Origin: Gammaproteobacteria bacterium
Lineage (GTDB): Bacteria; Pseudomonadota; Gammaproteobacteria; Acidithiobacillales; Acidithiobacillaceae
Length of the DNA: 39,584 nt
Direction of reading: 5' to 3'
Assembly (NCBI GenBank): GCA_023381645.1
Contig: JAMCRJ010000018.1
Location: 1-39,584, forward strand
Below the pieces are notes generated by a model. It saw only the letters and a list, made by a program, of their open reading frames with translations. It made no database searches and was not told the DNA's origin. Positions within the stretch are counted from its first letter, which is position 1. Each line of letters starts with the position of its first letter. Shown here piece by piece: positions 23,311 through 30,912 of this stretch. Position numbers and translations under genes: made by a program.

Positions 23311-25215
23311 GTAGGGACGCCCGTTACCGGACGCACCCCGCACAGATCCCAGCGTGCGCAATTAACGCACTGGGCTCCTACCTCGGGTGTTTGACGGCAA
23401 ATCGCTCGCTCGGCCACGGATGAAGGATACGGGGTGTCGGCAGCCAGTCACCGGCGATCTCGCTCAGGCGTGCCCACGTCATTTTGTCCTTTTGACTGCG
23501 GCGCCGAAGCGTCCGGAGCCAGAGACACATGACGTGATATCGGAACCGCCTGAGCGCCCGGATGTTCGTGGGCACAGCATGATACGCGGAGTAGCCCGTG
23601 ACCACCGACTTCAGCCACTTTCCCTGTTGAGGGATCGTGGCATGCATGCGCTTGCGCAGAGTCCTCTTTATCTCCTGTAGCCTTGCCCTCATCCGATCGA
23701 CTCTGGTCTTGCGATGGAGCAGGAACGCTCCCCGTCGGGACCTGCCGCAGATGAATATGAAGCCCAGGAACGTGAAGGTCTCCGGCTTGCCCAGTCCACG
23801 CCGCTGTCTGCGTCCGGCCGCATGGCGGCCGAACTCCAGCAAGCGCGTTTTCTCCCCGTGTAGTTCGAGTCCAAATTGCTCGAACCGCGTCCGCATCGCG
23901 TCCCAGAAACGCCTCGCATCGGCTTCGTGCTCGAAGCCAACAACGATGTCATCGGCATATCGCACGACTATCACGTTGCCGCCAGCCTCGCGCCCTCGCC
24001 ATTGCTTAGCCCAGAGGTCGAAGACGTAGTGCAGGTAGACGTTGGCAAGCAGCGGTGAGATCACCGCACCCTGAGGCGTCCCCTCGGCACTGACGCTCCA
24101 TTCCCCGTCGTCCAGGACGCCCGCCTTGAGCCACTTGCGCACAAGGCGGACGACGCGCTCGTCGCCGATCCGGTGGCCGAGAAAACGGAGCAGCCATTCC
24201 TGGCTGACCGAATCGAAAAAGCTCCGAATATCCGCGTCGAGAATCCAGTTCACCGGGGTGTCGCTGATCGCCACCGACAGTGCATCAAGCGCATCGTGCT
24301 GGTTCCGTCCGGGCCGGAACCCATACGAGAACCCGAGGAAGTCTTCCTCGTAGATGGCGTTGAGCACCGCGACGAGCGAGCGCTGGACGATCTTGTCTTC
24401 CAGCGCGGCGATACCCAGCGGCCGCTGCTTGTCAGTGCCAGGCTTGGGTATGAACCGTCGCCTGACGGGCAGCGCCCGATATCCGCCGCTATGAACCCGT
24501 GCGTGCAGGTCGACGAGGTTGCCCTCCAGACCCAACTCGTAGTCCTCCCATGTCACACCATCGACCCCGGGGGCGGCACGGCGCTTAAGCGCCAGGAACG
24601 ATTCCCTCAGCAGGTCAACACTGACGTGGTGCAGCAGCGTGGTGAACTTCTCCTTCTTCCGCTGCCTGGCAGCGTTCCGTACACGGTCCAGCCCCTGTGA
24701 CACGCTATCTCGGCTCTGAGTCCGTCGCGTGTGCGGTTGTTCCGTGTTCCCCTTGGTCCCGGTCCTTGGCTCAGCCCACTCCGCCGCCGGTTGCCCGGCC
24801 TTGTTCGCAGGTTTCGCAGCTACTACGACCGAGTCTGACTTCTCAGGTCCGTTCATCATTGGCTTCGGCTCCTCGCCTTCCCAATGCGGGCCAGCCCGTA
24901 CAGCAACTGGTCAAACCCGAGATCTCCCGGTTCCCGTGCAAAGAGCGTACGCACATGCCAGTGTCTTCGACCACGCCGGGTCGTTCGGGCGCTCGCGATC
25001 GCGCGCCCGAACGTGTTGCTTTCCGCCTTGTCGACAGCGTCAGCACCCAGAGGAAAGATATTTTCGAGGCTCAATGGCTGGCCTATGCGCTCCCCTGCCG
25101 ACGCTTCGCCGACGTCCTCGCGGGCGCCAGCGCACGGCTCGGGGCCGATGCGGTTCGCTATACCTTCATCGCAGTGGACTTGCACCACTTACTCCTTGCC
25201 GGTCTCCCGGCGCAC
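23311..25215 (-). mobile_element. Group II intron, about 1.9 kb
   Basis: The minus strand begins at 25215 with GTGCGCC, the conserved 5' end of bacterial group II introns; GTGCAAGTCCAC lies about 40 nt further in. It encodes a maturase (24859-23378). A domain V hairpin at about 23345-23377 (GAGCCCAGTGCG..GCGCACGCTGGGATC) and a domain VI hairpin ending in CCCTAC near 23311 follow. The size and order are those of a complete intron. The exact 3' end is uncertain by a few bases. The stretch 24860-25215 is structured intron RNA (domains I-IV), not a protein gene. Confidence 0.85.
23378..24859 (-). CDS. ltrA: Group II intron reverse transcriptase/maturase (493 aa)
   Basis: This is an intron-encoded protein that splices its RNA and copies it into new sites. 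The domains in order are a reverse transcriptase with RAAPGVDGVTWEDYE, PLGIAALEDKIVQ, GFSYGFRPGRNQHDAL, EGTPQGAVISPLLANV and the catalytic YADD in VVRYADDIVVGF. A maturase (X) domain follows, ending WLPTPRILHPWPSERFAV. There is no HNH endonuclease at the C-terminus, so mobility would use a primer from replication. The start ATG at 24859 may instead be the next codon. The reading frame is intact. Confidence 0.93.
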   Translation of the reverse strand: MMNGPEKSDSVVVAAKPANKAGQPAAEWAEPRTGTKGNTEQPHTRRTQSRDSVSQGLDRVRNAARQRKKEKFTTLLHHVSVDLLRESFLALKRRAAPGVDGVTWEDYELGLEGNLVDLHARVHSGGYRALPVRRRFIPKPGTDKQRPLGIAALEDKIVQRSLVAVLNAIYEEDFLGFSYGFRPGRNQHDALDALSVAISDTPVNWILDADIRSFFDSVSQEWLLRFLGHRIGDERVVRLVRKWLKAGVLDDGEWSVSAEGTPQGAVISPLLANVYLHYVFDLWAKQWRGREAGGNVIVVRYADDIVVGFEHEADARRFWDAMRTRFEQFGLELHGEKTRLLEFGRHAAGRRQRRGLGKPETFTFLGFIFICGRSRRGAFLLHRKTRVDRMRARLQEIKRTLRKRMHATIPQQGKWLKSVVTGYSAYHAVPTNIRALRRFRYHVMCLWLRTLRRRSQKDKMTWARLSEIAGDWLPTPRILHPWPSERFAVKHPR

Positions 25216-25385
25216 CGACAGTTACCGTGAGAAATCTGTGGGCCGAGGTGCATCGTGCGCTGCGTGTGCGCGCAGCAACACACGGCCGCAGCACCGAGGC
25301 CGAAATCCGCGACATCCTCGAATCGGCCGTTCGCCCGCCAAAGCGGCTTCGCCTGTCGTCAGTCATCAGCGTGTGTGTGGCATAA
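25216..25385 (+). pseudogene. Orphan FitA/VapB-like antitoxin, 5' end cut by the intron
   Basis: The plus-strand frame reads TVRNLWAEVHRALRVRAATH, then GRSTEAEIRDILESAVRPP, a ribbon-helix-helix antitoxin of the FitA/VapB group. The usual start codon and first residues would lie where the group II intron now begins; a GTG at 25227 could only start a protein lacking part of the first strand. No toxin gene follows: the next gene encodes a NERD protein. The tail (SSVISVCVA) also differs from the usual family end. Confidence 0.65.
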
Positions 25386-25403
25386 CCGCCTCGATCATCT
25401 AAT

Positions 25404-26420
25404 ATGACAACCACAGAGTGGTTTTTTAACACCTACCAGAAGGCACTTCACCGCATGATCCTCAAAGAACGGGACACCAGTTGGCGCAAAAAAGCCATGG
25501 AACTGGATCTCCTGCTGTCCTGTCATCTCACGCCCGAGCACCGCCGCGTAGTGGAGCAAGAGAAGTGGAACCTGCAAGCCGGAGAAAGTGCTGAAGCGCA
25601 GGTTGCCTATGATCTCAATTTTCGGTTTAGGGAATATGAAAACTGGGTACTGCTCCATGACCTGCGCCTGGTCGATGGAAATGATGTAGCACAGATTGAC
25701 CATCTGCTGATGGTGCGCACTCTGGATTTTTTTGTTCTGGAAACCAAAAATTACGCCAGAGGCGTGCGAATCTCCCCACAGGGGGAATTTGAGGCCTACC
25801 CTAAGGAAGGGGGTCCCTATCCCATAGACTCCCCTCTCGCCCAGAATGATCGGCACATCCTGTTGCTACAACGCCTGCTCAAACGGCACAACGTCATTCC
25901 TCACCGTATGGGTCTGGCGCAACCTATCTTCCACAACTATGTGATGATCTCCGGTCGGGGACGTATTGATCGTCCGACCCCGGACAGTTTCCCCAACGTG
26001 ATCAAGGGAGATCTTTTTTATGAGAACGTGATGCGGCGATTCCAGAAGGCGTTCACCTTTCTGGATGCCGTGCAGCGGTTACCACAGGTTGTCCGCCGGG
26101 ATACCCTCCAGTCCATAGGCCAACAAATCGCATCCTGGCATCAACCAGCACCCTATCCGGATTACCGGAAACGGTTTGGGATTTCTGAGGATGAAATACA
26201 GAATGCGGGACAGGCGTCATCCTGCGCAGGGGACCATCAGGGCACTGGCGCTTCCACTCTGCGGAAGCAGTCAAAGCCCTCGGGAGACACCACAAAGGCG
26301 AAGTTTTGCTTTGAATGCAAGGCACCCATTAGCCAGGAGGAAGCCTCTTTTTGTTTTACGCGCAAGGACCGATTTGGTGGGCGGGCATACTGTCGGGCAC
26401 ATCAGAAACAGTTTCCGTAG
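25404..26420 (+). CDS. NERD-domain protein with C-terminal Cys/His cluster (338 aa)
   Basis: Residues about 58-175 form a NERD (nuclease-related) domain of the PD-(D/E)XK type: GESAEAQVAYDLNFRF, the metal-binding Asp in AQIDHLLMV, and the ETK motif in FFVLETKNYARG. A helical middle region follows. Then comes a low-complexity linker and a C-terminal Cys/His cluster (CFECKAPISQEEASFC .. YCRAHQ) that may bind zinc. The ATG at 25404 has no evident ribosome site; another ATG at 25456 is possible. NERD proteins are suspected DNA-processing or defence factors. It stands alone between an antitoxin remnant and a toxin-antitoxin pair. Confidence 0.78.
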   Translation: MTTTEWFFNTYQKALHRMILKERDTSWRKKAMELDLLLSCHLTPEHRRVVEQEKWNLQAGESAEAQVAYDLNFRFREYENWVLLHDLRLVDGNDVAQIDHLLMVRTLDFFVLETKNYARGVRISPQGEFEAYPKEGGPYPIDSPLAQNDRHILLLQRLLKRHNVIPHRMGLAQPIFHNYVMISGRGRIDRPTPDSFPNVIKGDLFYENVMRRFQKAFTFLDAVQRLPQVVRRDTLQSIGQQIASWHQPAPYPDYRKRFGISEDEIQNAGQASSCAGDHQGTGASTLRKQSKPSGDTTKAKFCFECKAPISQEEASFCFTRKDRFGGRAYCRAHQKQFP

Positions 26421-26584
26421 TAGAGGGTGTAAGCCGGAACCCTAGAAAATTCCGTCGGGAAACATCGGCGGCAGGATTTCCGGGCACTACGCCTGACCGA
26501 CATGGTGTTCCATACACGGTTTGCTGAATTTTGAGCGGCAGTTGCCGCCAGTGGTCAGTGGCGTCGGGAAACAACGGGTTCCCG

Positions 26585-27013
26585 TTACTGCGACACCGCC
26601 CACGGATTGATGAGGGGCACTCCCGTAGGCTTAAAATCAGCGACGTTACGAGTGACCACCGTCATGCCATGCACCAGGGCGGTTGCCGCGATGAGTGCAT
26701 CGCGCTCGCCGCGCTTGTCGGGCACATGCAGCCTGGCGCAGCGTTGTGCCACGGCGGTATCCACAGGCAGCGTGCGCCCGGAGAACTCGGGCAAGACGTG
26801 CTGCTCTAGCCACGAGCGCAACAGGGCCCCCTGGGTGGCGTCCTTTCGCTCCATCGACAGAACGCCAAGCTCCAGTTCCAGGATGGTGATGGCTGACACA
26901 AAGAGATCGGCGGCATCCACGCTTTCCGTCCATGCCGTCACGTTCACATCGGCCTTACCAAGCCGCACCTTGCGCAGTTCAGACACCACGTTGGTATCGA
27001 GAACAAACCTCAT
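26585..27013 (-). CDS. PIN-domain toxin, VapC/FitB-type (142 aa)
   Basis: This is a metal-dependent RNase toxin. The acidic PIN residues are visible: Asp6 in VLDTNVVSE, Glu46 in ITILELELG, Asp105 in GERDALIAATAL, and the final TRNVADF. The length is normal. Its start overlaps the antitoxin stop by 4 bp. With the Phd-like antitoxin it forms a plasmid-addiction module. Confidence 0.9.
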   Translation of the reverse strand: MRFVLDTNVVSELRKVRLGKADVNVTAWTESVDAADLFVSAITILELELGVLSMERKDATQGALLRSWLEQHVLPEFSGRTLPVDTAVAQRCARLHVPDKRGERDALIAATALVHGMTVVTRNVADFKPTGVPLINPWAVSQ

Positions 27014-27264
27014 GAGAAATCCGCCGGACGCGTTTCAATCGTCACACGCGGCGGCTCGAACTCGATGTCGGCAATACCCGGCATAGCCAGCGCATCGGCA
27101 ATGTTGCGTCGCTGCTTGGTGAGCCGCTGATAATCCTCAAAGCTCATCAGCACATGGGCCGGTCGGCCTCGATCGGTGATGAACACTGGTCCATTGTTTG
27201 CGGCCCGTTTTGCCTGGCTCGCCCCCTGGTTGAACTCGCGGCTGGATAAGGTAGTAATGGTCAT
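27010..27264 (-). CDS. Phd/YefM-family antitoxin (84 aa)
   Basis: The N-terminal domain (TLSSREFNQGASQAKRAANN, then GPVFITDRGRPAHVLMSFEDY) is the DNA-binding Phd/YefM fold. The C-terminal tail, with EFEPPRVTIE, is the toxin-binding segment. It precedes and overlaps the PIN toxin, the usual order. Pairing of Phd-type antitoxins with PIN toxins is common. It should repress the operon together with the toxin. Confidence 0.88.
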   Translation of the reverse strand: MTITTLSSREFNQGASQAKRAANNGPVFITDRGRPAHVLMSFEDYQRLTKQRRNIADALAMPGIADIEFEPPRVTIETRPADFS

Positions 27265-27428
27265 GATGGCACCCCGTATGCTGGATCAATGTAGATACGT
27301 TACTACACAGATCGAGCAGGGGCAAGCGTTTCAGAGTCGTCAAACCGTCCGCAAAGCGGACAAACCCCGCGATTCTGGCGCAGAACCTCCTGCCGAAAAA
27401 ATCTGGGATTCCGGCTTACACCCGGCGG

Positions 27429-28497
27429 TTTCAAATTTGAAGCGCAACACCACTGTTTAACTGCATGATTTGCTGTGCTATTACTTCTGCTGGCGTTCGG
27501 AATCCCAAAGATTTTCTTGGGCGATTGTTGAGCTCTTCCGCCACCTGCGTCAAGCGGCGTTGTGAATATCCTGATAAATCCGTCCCTTTGGGGAAATACT
27601 GGCGCAGGAGACCATTGGTGTTCTCGTTGGTTGGGCGCTGCCAAGGACTATGCGGGTCGGCAAAGTAGATACGGATGCCCACCTTGCGCTCCAGCTCCTC
27701 GTGCCGTGCCATCTCCTTGCCCTGGTCATAGGTGAGGGTCCGCAGGATGGACTTGGGCAAGGTGCGCATGCGCCTGGTGAACCCCTCCAGGGCCGCGTCG
27801 GCATCGGTGCCTTCCATCCTGACCAGAAGCACGAAACGGCTGCTGCGCTCCACCAGAGTACCAATGGCGCTGCCGTTGAAAGCCCCTTTGATGAAGTCTC
27901 CTTCCCAGTGGCCGGGTATCTCGCGGTCTTGGGCCTCCAAGGGACGCTCCCCGATGGAACGCATGTTCCGCAGTTGTCCGCGCCGGTCCTTCCCGCGTGT
28001 GCGCGGCTTGCGCTTTGCGTGTCCCTGGCGTAGCGCCGCTATCAGCGCCTTACGCAGCTCACCGGCCGGGTGGGCATAGATGAACTGATAAATGGTCTCA
28101 TGGGAGACACGCCACTGCTTGTCCTCGGGATAGTCCATCCGCAACCTCCCGGCCACCTGCTCTGGTGACCATTTCCTTTGCAGGATAGCGTGTGTCACCG
28201 CGTTGGTTAAGGGCGCGCCTCCCACCAGCTTTCTAACCCCCTTACGAAGGCGCCTCTGCGCCTCCTCCCGGCCTTGTATCGCATCGTAGGTTTCTCCCAC
28301 CAAACCCCGGCGTACCTCCCGGCTGACCGTGCTGGGACTCCTCCCTATCTGCTTGGCCACGGCCCGCATACTCAACCCCTCGTTCAGCCCTCGCTGAATC
28401 TGGTTCCTCTGCTCCGACTGCAACTGCTGATATCTCGTCCCCATTCACTCACCTCCGCCATCCTTCGACCGGAGATGTTGCACTTCATTCTAGAGCG
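27429..28497 (-). mobile_element. IS30-family insertion sequence (about 1.07 kb)
   Basis: One transposase gene is bounded by imperfect inverted ends: about 27430-27453 (with TTGAAGCGCAACACC) and, on the opposite strand, about 28472-28496 (with ATGAAGTGCAACATC). The transposase stop lies inside the left end, typical of compact IS elements. I could not define a target duplication, so the outer borders are approximate. Confidence 0.78.
27431..28444 (-). CDS. IS30-family transposase (337 aa)
   Basis: The N-terminal helix-turn-helix (GLSMRAVAKQIGRSPSTVSR) is followed by a DDE catalytic core: Asp in GHWEGDFIKG, Asp in LTYDQGKEMARHEEL, and Glu in RPTNENTNGLLRQYFPKGTD. The C-terminal LNNRPRKSLGFRTPAEV is typical of IS30. 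The length is normal and the frame intact. GGAGGTGA precedes the start at 28444. Confidence 0.95.
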   Translation of the reverse strand: MGTRYQQLQSEQRNQIQRGLNEGLSMRAVAKQIGRSPSTVSREVRRGLVGETYDAIQGREEAQRRLRKGVRKLVGGAPLTNAVTHAILQRKWSPEQVAGRLRMDYPEDKQWRVSHETIYQFIYAHPAGELRKALIAALRQGHAKRKPRTRGKDRRGQLRNMRSIGERPLEAQDREIPGHWEGDFIKGAFNGSAIGTLVERSSRFVLLVRMEGTDADAALEGFTRRMRTLPKSILRTLTYDQGKEMARHEELERKVGIRIYFADPHSPWQRPTNENTNGLLRQYFPKGTDLSGYSQRRLTQVAEELNNRPRKSLGFRTPAEVIAQQIMQLNSGVALQI

Positions 28498-28740
28498 CGC
28501 CCCCCCAGTAGAAACCGCTCACTTTGCACTCGAAGAAAGCCGGTCAGCAGCGCACGGTGACGGTAACGAACGCAAGCAAGGCCGGTCCCAAGCATCATTC
28601 GCAGCACAACCGACCAGAAGCCTGATGCAGAACCCCGCCGTAAATAGCCCGTATTTGCCCTAGAAGCGACGCAAATTCCATTCCGGTATATTTCCATCAC
28701 CCGGTCACCAAAAATGCGCCCTGAGCTAAAATCACCCGCT
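28498..28740. other. Spacer between the IS30 element and the origin
   Basis: I see no supported gene or clear repeat here. Reading frames that cover it lack ribosome sites and family-like sequence. Confidence 0.4.
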
Positions 28741-28759
28741 TTTTGGAAAATTTTAGGGG

Positions 28760-28991
28760 GAGCCGCTGCCGTATAGGCAGTGGGGGACGCAGTCCCCGAA
28801 GGGGGTCGACCCGGCAAGCCGAAGGCGCGGACAGGGGGACCTGCTGGGTCCCCGCCGGGGATGTTCGCGCCTGGCGCCGGAGGCGGCAAGTGGGCGCTCT
28901 TTAAAGAGTTGGGAGGTGCCGGGTGGGACACGCAGGCGGACGCGTAGCGTCCAGAGGCGTGGGTTCGAGTCGGTGGGGGCGAAGCCCCCAA
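28760..28991. repeat. Cluster of short perfect hairpins next to the replication origin
   Basis: Five short inverted repeats lie within about 225 bp: CTGCC-5 nt-GGCAG (28766-28780), GGGGAC-GCA-GTCCCC (28783-28797), GGGGAC-7 nt-GTCCCC (28835-28853), GGACGC-GTA-GCGTCC (28939-28953) and GGGGGC-GAA-GCCCCC (28976-28990). Three have 3-nt loops. There is no coding frame of note. Such clusters can act in single-strand initiation, as structured RNA or as binding sites; the role here is unknown. Confidence 0.6.
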
Positions 28992-29019
28992 GAGACGGCG
29001 GCGGAGTTTGCGAAGCCTA

Positions 29020-29475
29020 AGGATAAAAGAAGGTTAATTAAAGGATAAAAAGGATAAGGGCTGAAAAATGGCGAAATTTTCCAACAAAATTATTTTGTTA
29101 TGATTTTCATCCGTCACCCATTTCCCCTGCCGAGGTATGAATTTAAGGCAAAGACTTAGCAGTTATCCACAGATTGGGGGTCATTGAGAGCGATTCTTTG
29201 ACGACCCGTCACCTATTTCCCCTGTCTTTTTGACGACCCGTCACCTATTTCCCCTGTCTTTTTGACGACCCGTCACCTATTTCCCCTGTCCGGAGGGCTG
29301 ACCCGTCACCTATTTCCCCTGTTAAAAACTAACCCGTCACCTATTTCCCCTATGACCCGTCACCTATTTCCCCTGTCCGGAGGGCCGACCCGTCACCTAT
29401 TTCCCCTGTCCGGAGGGCCGACCCGTCACCTATTTCCCCTGTCCGGAGGGCTGACCCGTCACCTATTTCCCCTGT
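29020..29475. other. Iteron-type replication origin (oriV)
   Basis: The region holds an AT-rich stretch with AAGGATAA three times (29020-29027, 29042-29049, 29051-29058). A diverged iteron (29110-29130), a consensus DnaA box TTATCCACA (29163-29171) and nine iterons (29205-29475) follow. It is directly downstream of the rep gene, which is read toward it. This is the normal composition of an iteron plasmid origin: DnaA site, unwinding element and Rep-binding repeats. Confidence 0.88.
29205..29475 (+). repeat. Nine tandem 21-bp iterons
   Basis: CCCGTCACCTATTTCCCCTG plus T recurs starting at 29205, 29237, 29269, 29302, 29333, 29356, 29389, 29422 and 29455. Spacing is 31-33 bp, about three helical turns, except 23 bp between the fifth and sixth. 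The fifth copy ends TA instead of GT. Spacers are related among themselves (CCGGAGGGCYGA in four). The last copy overlaps the end of rep. These are the expected Rep-binding sites and also set copy number. Confidence 0.95.
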
Positions 29476-30611
29476 CTCGTCGCACGAACAGGATGTTTTT
29501 TGTTAAGCTGCTCTACTCGATTTTGCATCTCTACCGCGCTGCTGATACCATCTTTCGCATTGTTCTGACGACGGTTCGCTGCCTTCTGCTCGGCAACAAA
29601 TTCCTGCGTCGGATGTAACGTATAAATAACATCCTCTAGTTTGCTGCGCGCTCCCCGCTGCTCGATCTTTTTTACGGTAGATAGCGCGCCCAGGCTTTTG
29701 AGCTCATCCCACGCTTGGTCCAAGGCTGCTATCGCCTGACGATCCAGTTTGTACCCTGCCAATAGGGCGCTATCACGCTTGATGGTGCTATAACGTATTT
29801 CGAAACTGTTGAGCATGGCAGCTTGGGTATATTTCAAGACCAATTGTCCGATCAACCATCGGGCAAGCTGAGTGCTGCATGTCATCATTCTCTGATAGTT
29901 AAACTGTCGATAGGTCACATGATCGATACTCTGCGTCACTAACGGATGGAATTGTGCTATCCATCGAGTGTCGCGATGGGTTTCGTAATCCTTGCGTTTA
30001 ACACCGCTTAAGGCAGCAAAATATGTGGAGCGAGCGAAGGCCCCATCTCCACTGTCTGTTGCGCATTCAATTTCGATACTACTCAGAGAGAGGATATCGA
30101 GCGCCTCGATGATCTGGTCATAGCGCAAGCTGTGTCCTTGTTGCTCCAACTCTTTACGGAGCTGATATAAAGAAAATCGGGCTCCGCTGCGATAAGTTGA
30201 TCGATCAAAGAAGCCAGCGCCCTGTTCAGCAGAGATTTTCCGCAAGGCATATTCGACAAGCTCCTCACGCGCGCTCGGATAATAGCTTTTCCATTGGCCA
30301 TCATTATTTTTTATCTGTGCGGGATATATTCTTGCCGTTAATGCTCTACCACGATAGTGGAATGACAACTCGGCAACGCCTAGAAACCCATCAGCTGTTC
30401 GCATGGTGTTCATTCTGGCTCGTGAAATAGAGTAACGCGGTATGCTGTCCCACAAGTCAACGGCGTTTGAGAGTGATTCGACCTGGTCGTCCGTGTTGGC
30501 TAGGAAGCCCTGGAAAAGGCTTAGCTGCCAACCGGCAAAAGCGGTATCAGACACCGGCGCTACTGATCTGCGTGTAGGGGGATTTTTCTTGGTCACATTG
30601 TTGTCTGCCAT
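29463..30611 (-). CDS. Plasmid replication initiator protein, Rep (382 aa)
   Basis: The protein resembles RepA-type initiators of iteron plasmids. It has an N-terminal region with AFAGWQLSLFQGFLANTDDQ, a central winged-helix block (RFSLYQLRKELEQQGHSLRY, IIEALDILSLSSIEIE), and a second block with RQFNYQRMMTCSTQLARWLI and FEIRYSTIKRDSALLAGYKL. The family assignment is by overall pattern. The start at 30611 has AAGGAT 8 nt upstream. Its last codons and stop (RQGK then TAG) are encoded inside the ninth iteron. A perfect palindrome GCATACTAGTATGC precedes it and may be an operator. Confidence 0.82.
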   Translation of the reverse strand: MADNNVTKKNPPTRRSVAPVSDTAFAGWQLSLFQGFLANTDDQVESLSNAVDLWDSIPRYSISRARMNTMRTADGFLGVAELSFHYRGRALTARIYPAQIKNNDGQWKSYYPSAREELVEYALRKISAEQGAGFFDRSTYRSGARFSLYQLRKELEQQGHSLRYDQIIEALDILSLSSIEIECATDSGDGAFARSTYFAALSGVKRKDYETHRDTRWIAQFHPLVTQSIDHVTYRQFNYQRMMTCSTQLARWLIGQLVLKYTQAAMLNSFEIRYSTIKRDSALLAGYKLDRQAIAALDQAWDELKSLGALSTVKKIEQRGARSKLEDVIYTLHPTQEFVAEQKAANRRQNNAKDGISSAVEMQNRVEQLNKKHPVRATRQGK

Positions 30612-30629
30612 TTATTATCCTTGCTCGCA

Positions 30630-30700
30630 CATACTAGCATACTAGTATGCCAACAAAAAATCATCGTTTCATATAAGCATGAAAGCATACAAGCATGAAC
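30630..30700. promoter_or_regulatory. Palindromic repeats between rep and the partition genes
   Basis: The 14-bp perfect palindrome GCATACTAGTATGC (30637-30650) is preceded by CATACTAG. Three AGCATG/AGCATA-type repeats follow inside the 3' end of the RHH gene (30676-30695). Similar motifs recur near 30944-30962 and 31582-31611. They are likely binding sites of the RHH partition protein, serving as operator, centromere or both. Confidence 0.55.
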
Positions 30701-30912
30701 TCGCTAATCGTCATTTCCGCTTCAACGGCAGCGCGCTTCACCTCTTTAGCTGCCGCCTTAGAACAACGGATTTGCACGAGCGCATCATTTTTAGGTGCTG
30801 CTTGCTGTTTGTTCTGGTGGGGCTCGGCAAAGCCGCGAGATGGTAAGCCACCTATAGGCGAGACCTGCGGTGCGTTCATCACGTCAACTGTTAGAGCAGA
30901 TGGTTTAGCCAC
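30661..30912 (-). CDS. Small ribbon-helix-helix partition partner of ParA (83 aa)
   Basis: I chose a GTG start at 30912: AAGGAG lies 8 nt upstream and the GTG overlaps the ParA stop (GTGGCTAA). The N-terminal half is flexible and proline-rich. The C-terminal half (ALVQIRCSKAAAKEVKRAAV, then EAEMTISEFMLVCFHAYMKR) is a ribbon-helix-helix fold like ParG/CopG. Such proteins bind the centromere and stimulate ParA ATPase. Position after ParA supports this role. A longer frame to 31011 overlaps ParA and is rejected. Confidence 0.78.
   Translation of the reverse strand: MAKPSALTVDVMNAPQVSPIGGLPSRGFAEPHQNKQQAAPKNDALVQIRCSKAAAKEVKRAAVEAEMTISEFMLVCFHAYMKR

Noticed and set aside
28931..28990. tRNA-like T-arm sequence GGGTTCGAGTC
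   Set aside because: No cloverleaf, anticodon arm or acceptor stem can be folded around it.
29205..29475. CRISPR-like array
   Set aside because: The spacers are only 2-12 bp, similar to each other, and no cas genes exist; repeats beside rep are iterons.
29262..29618. Open frame translating the iterons (repeated RHLFPLSGG)
   Set aside because: It is a consequence of 33-bp repeat spacing being a multiple of three; no ribosome site and it overlaps rep.
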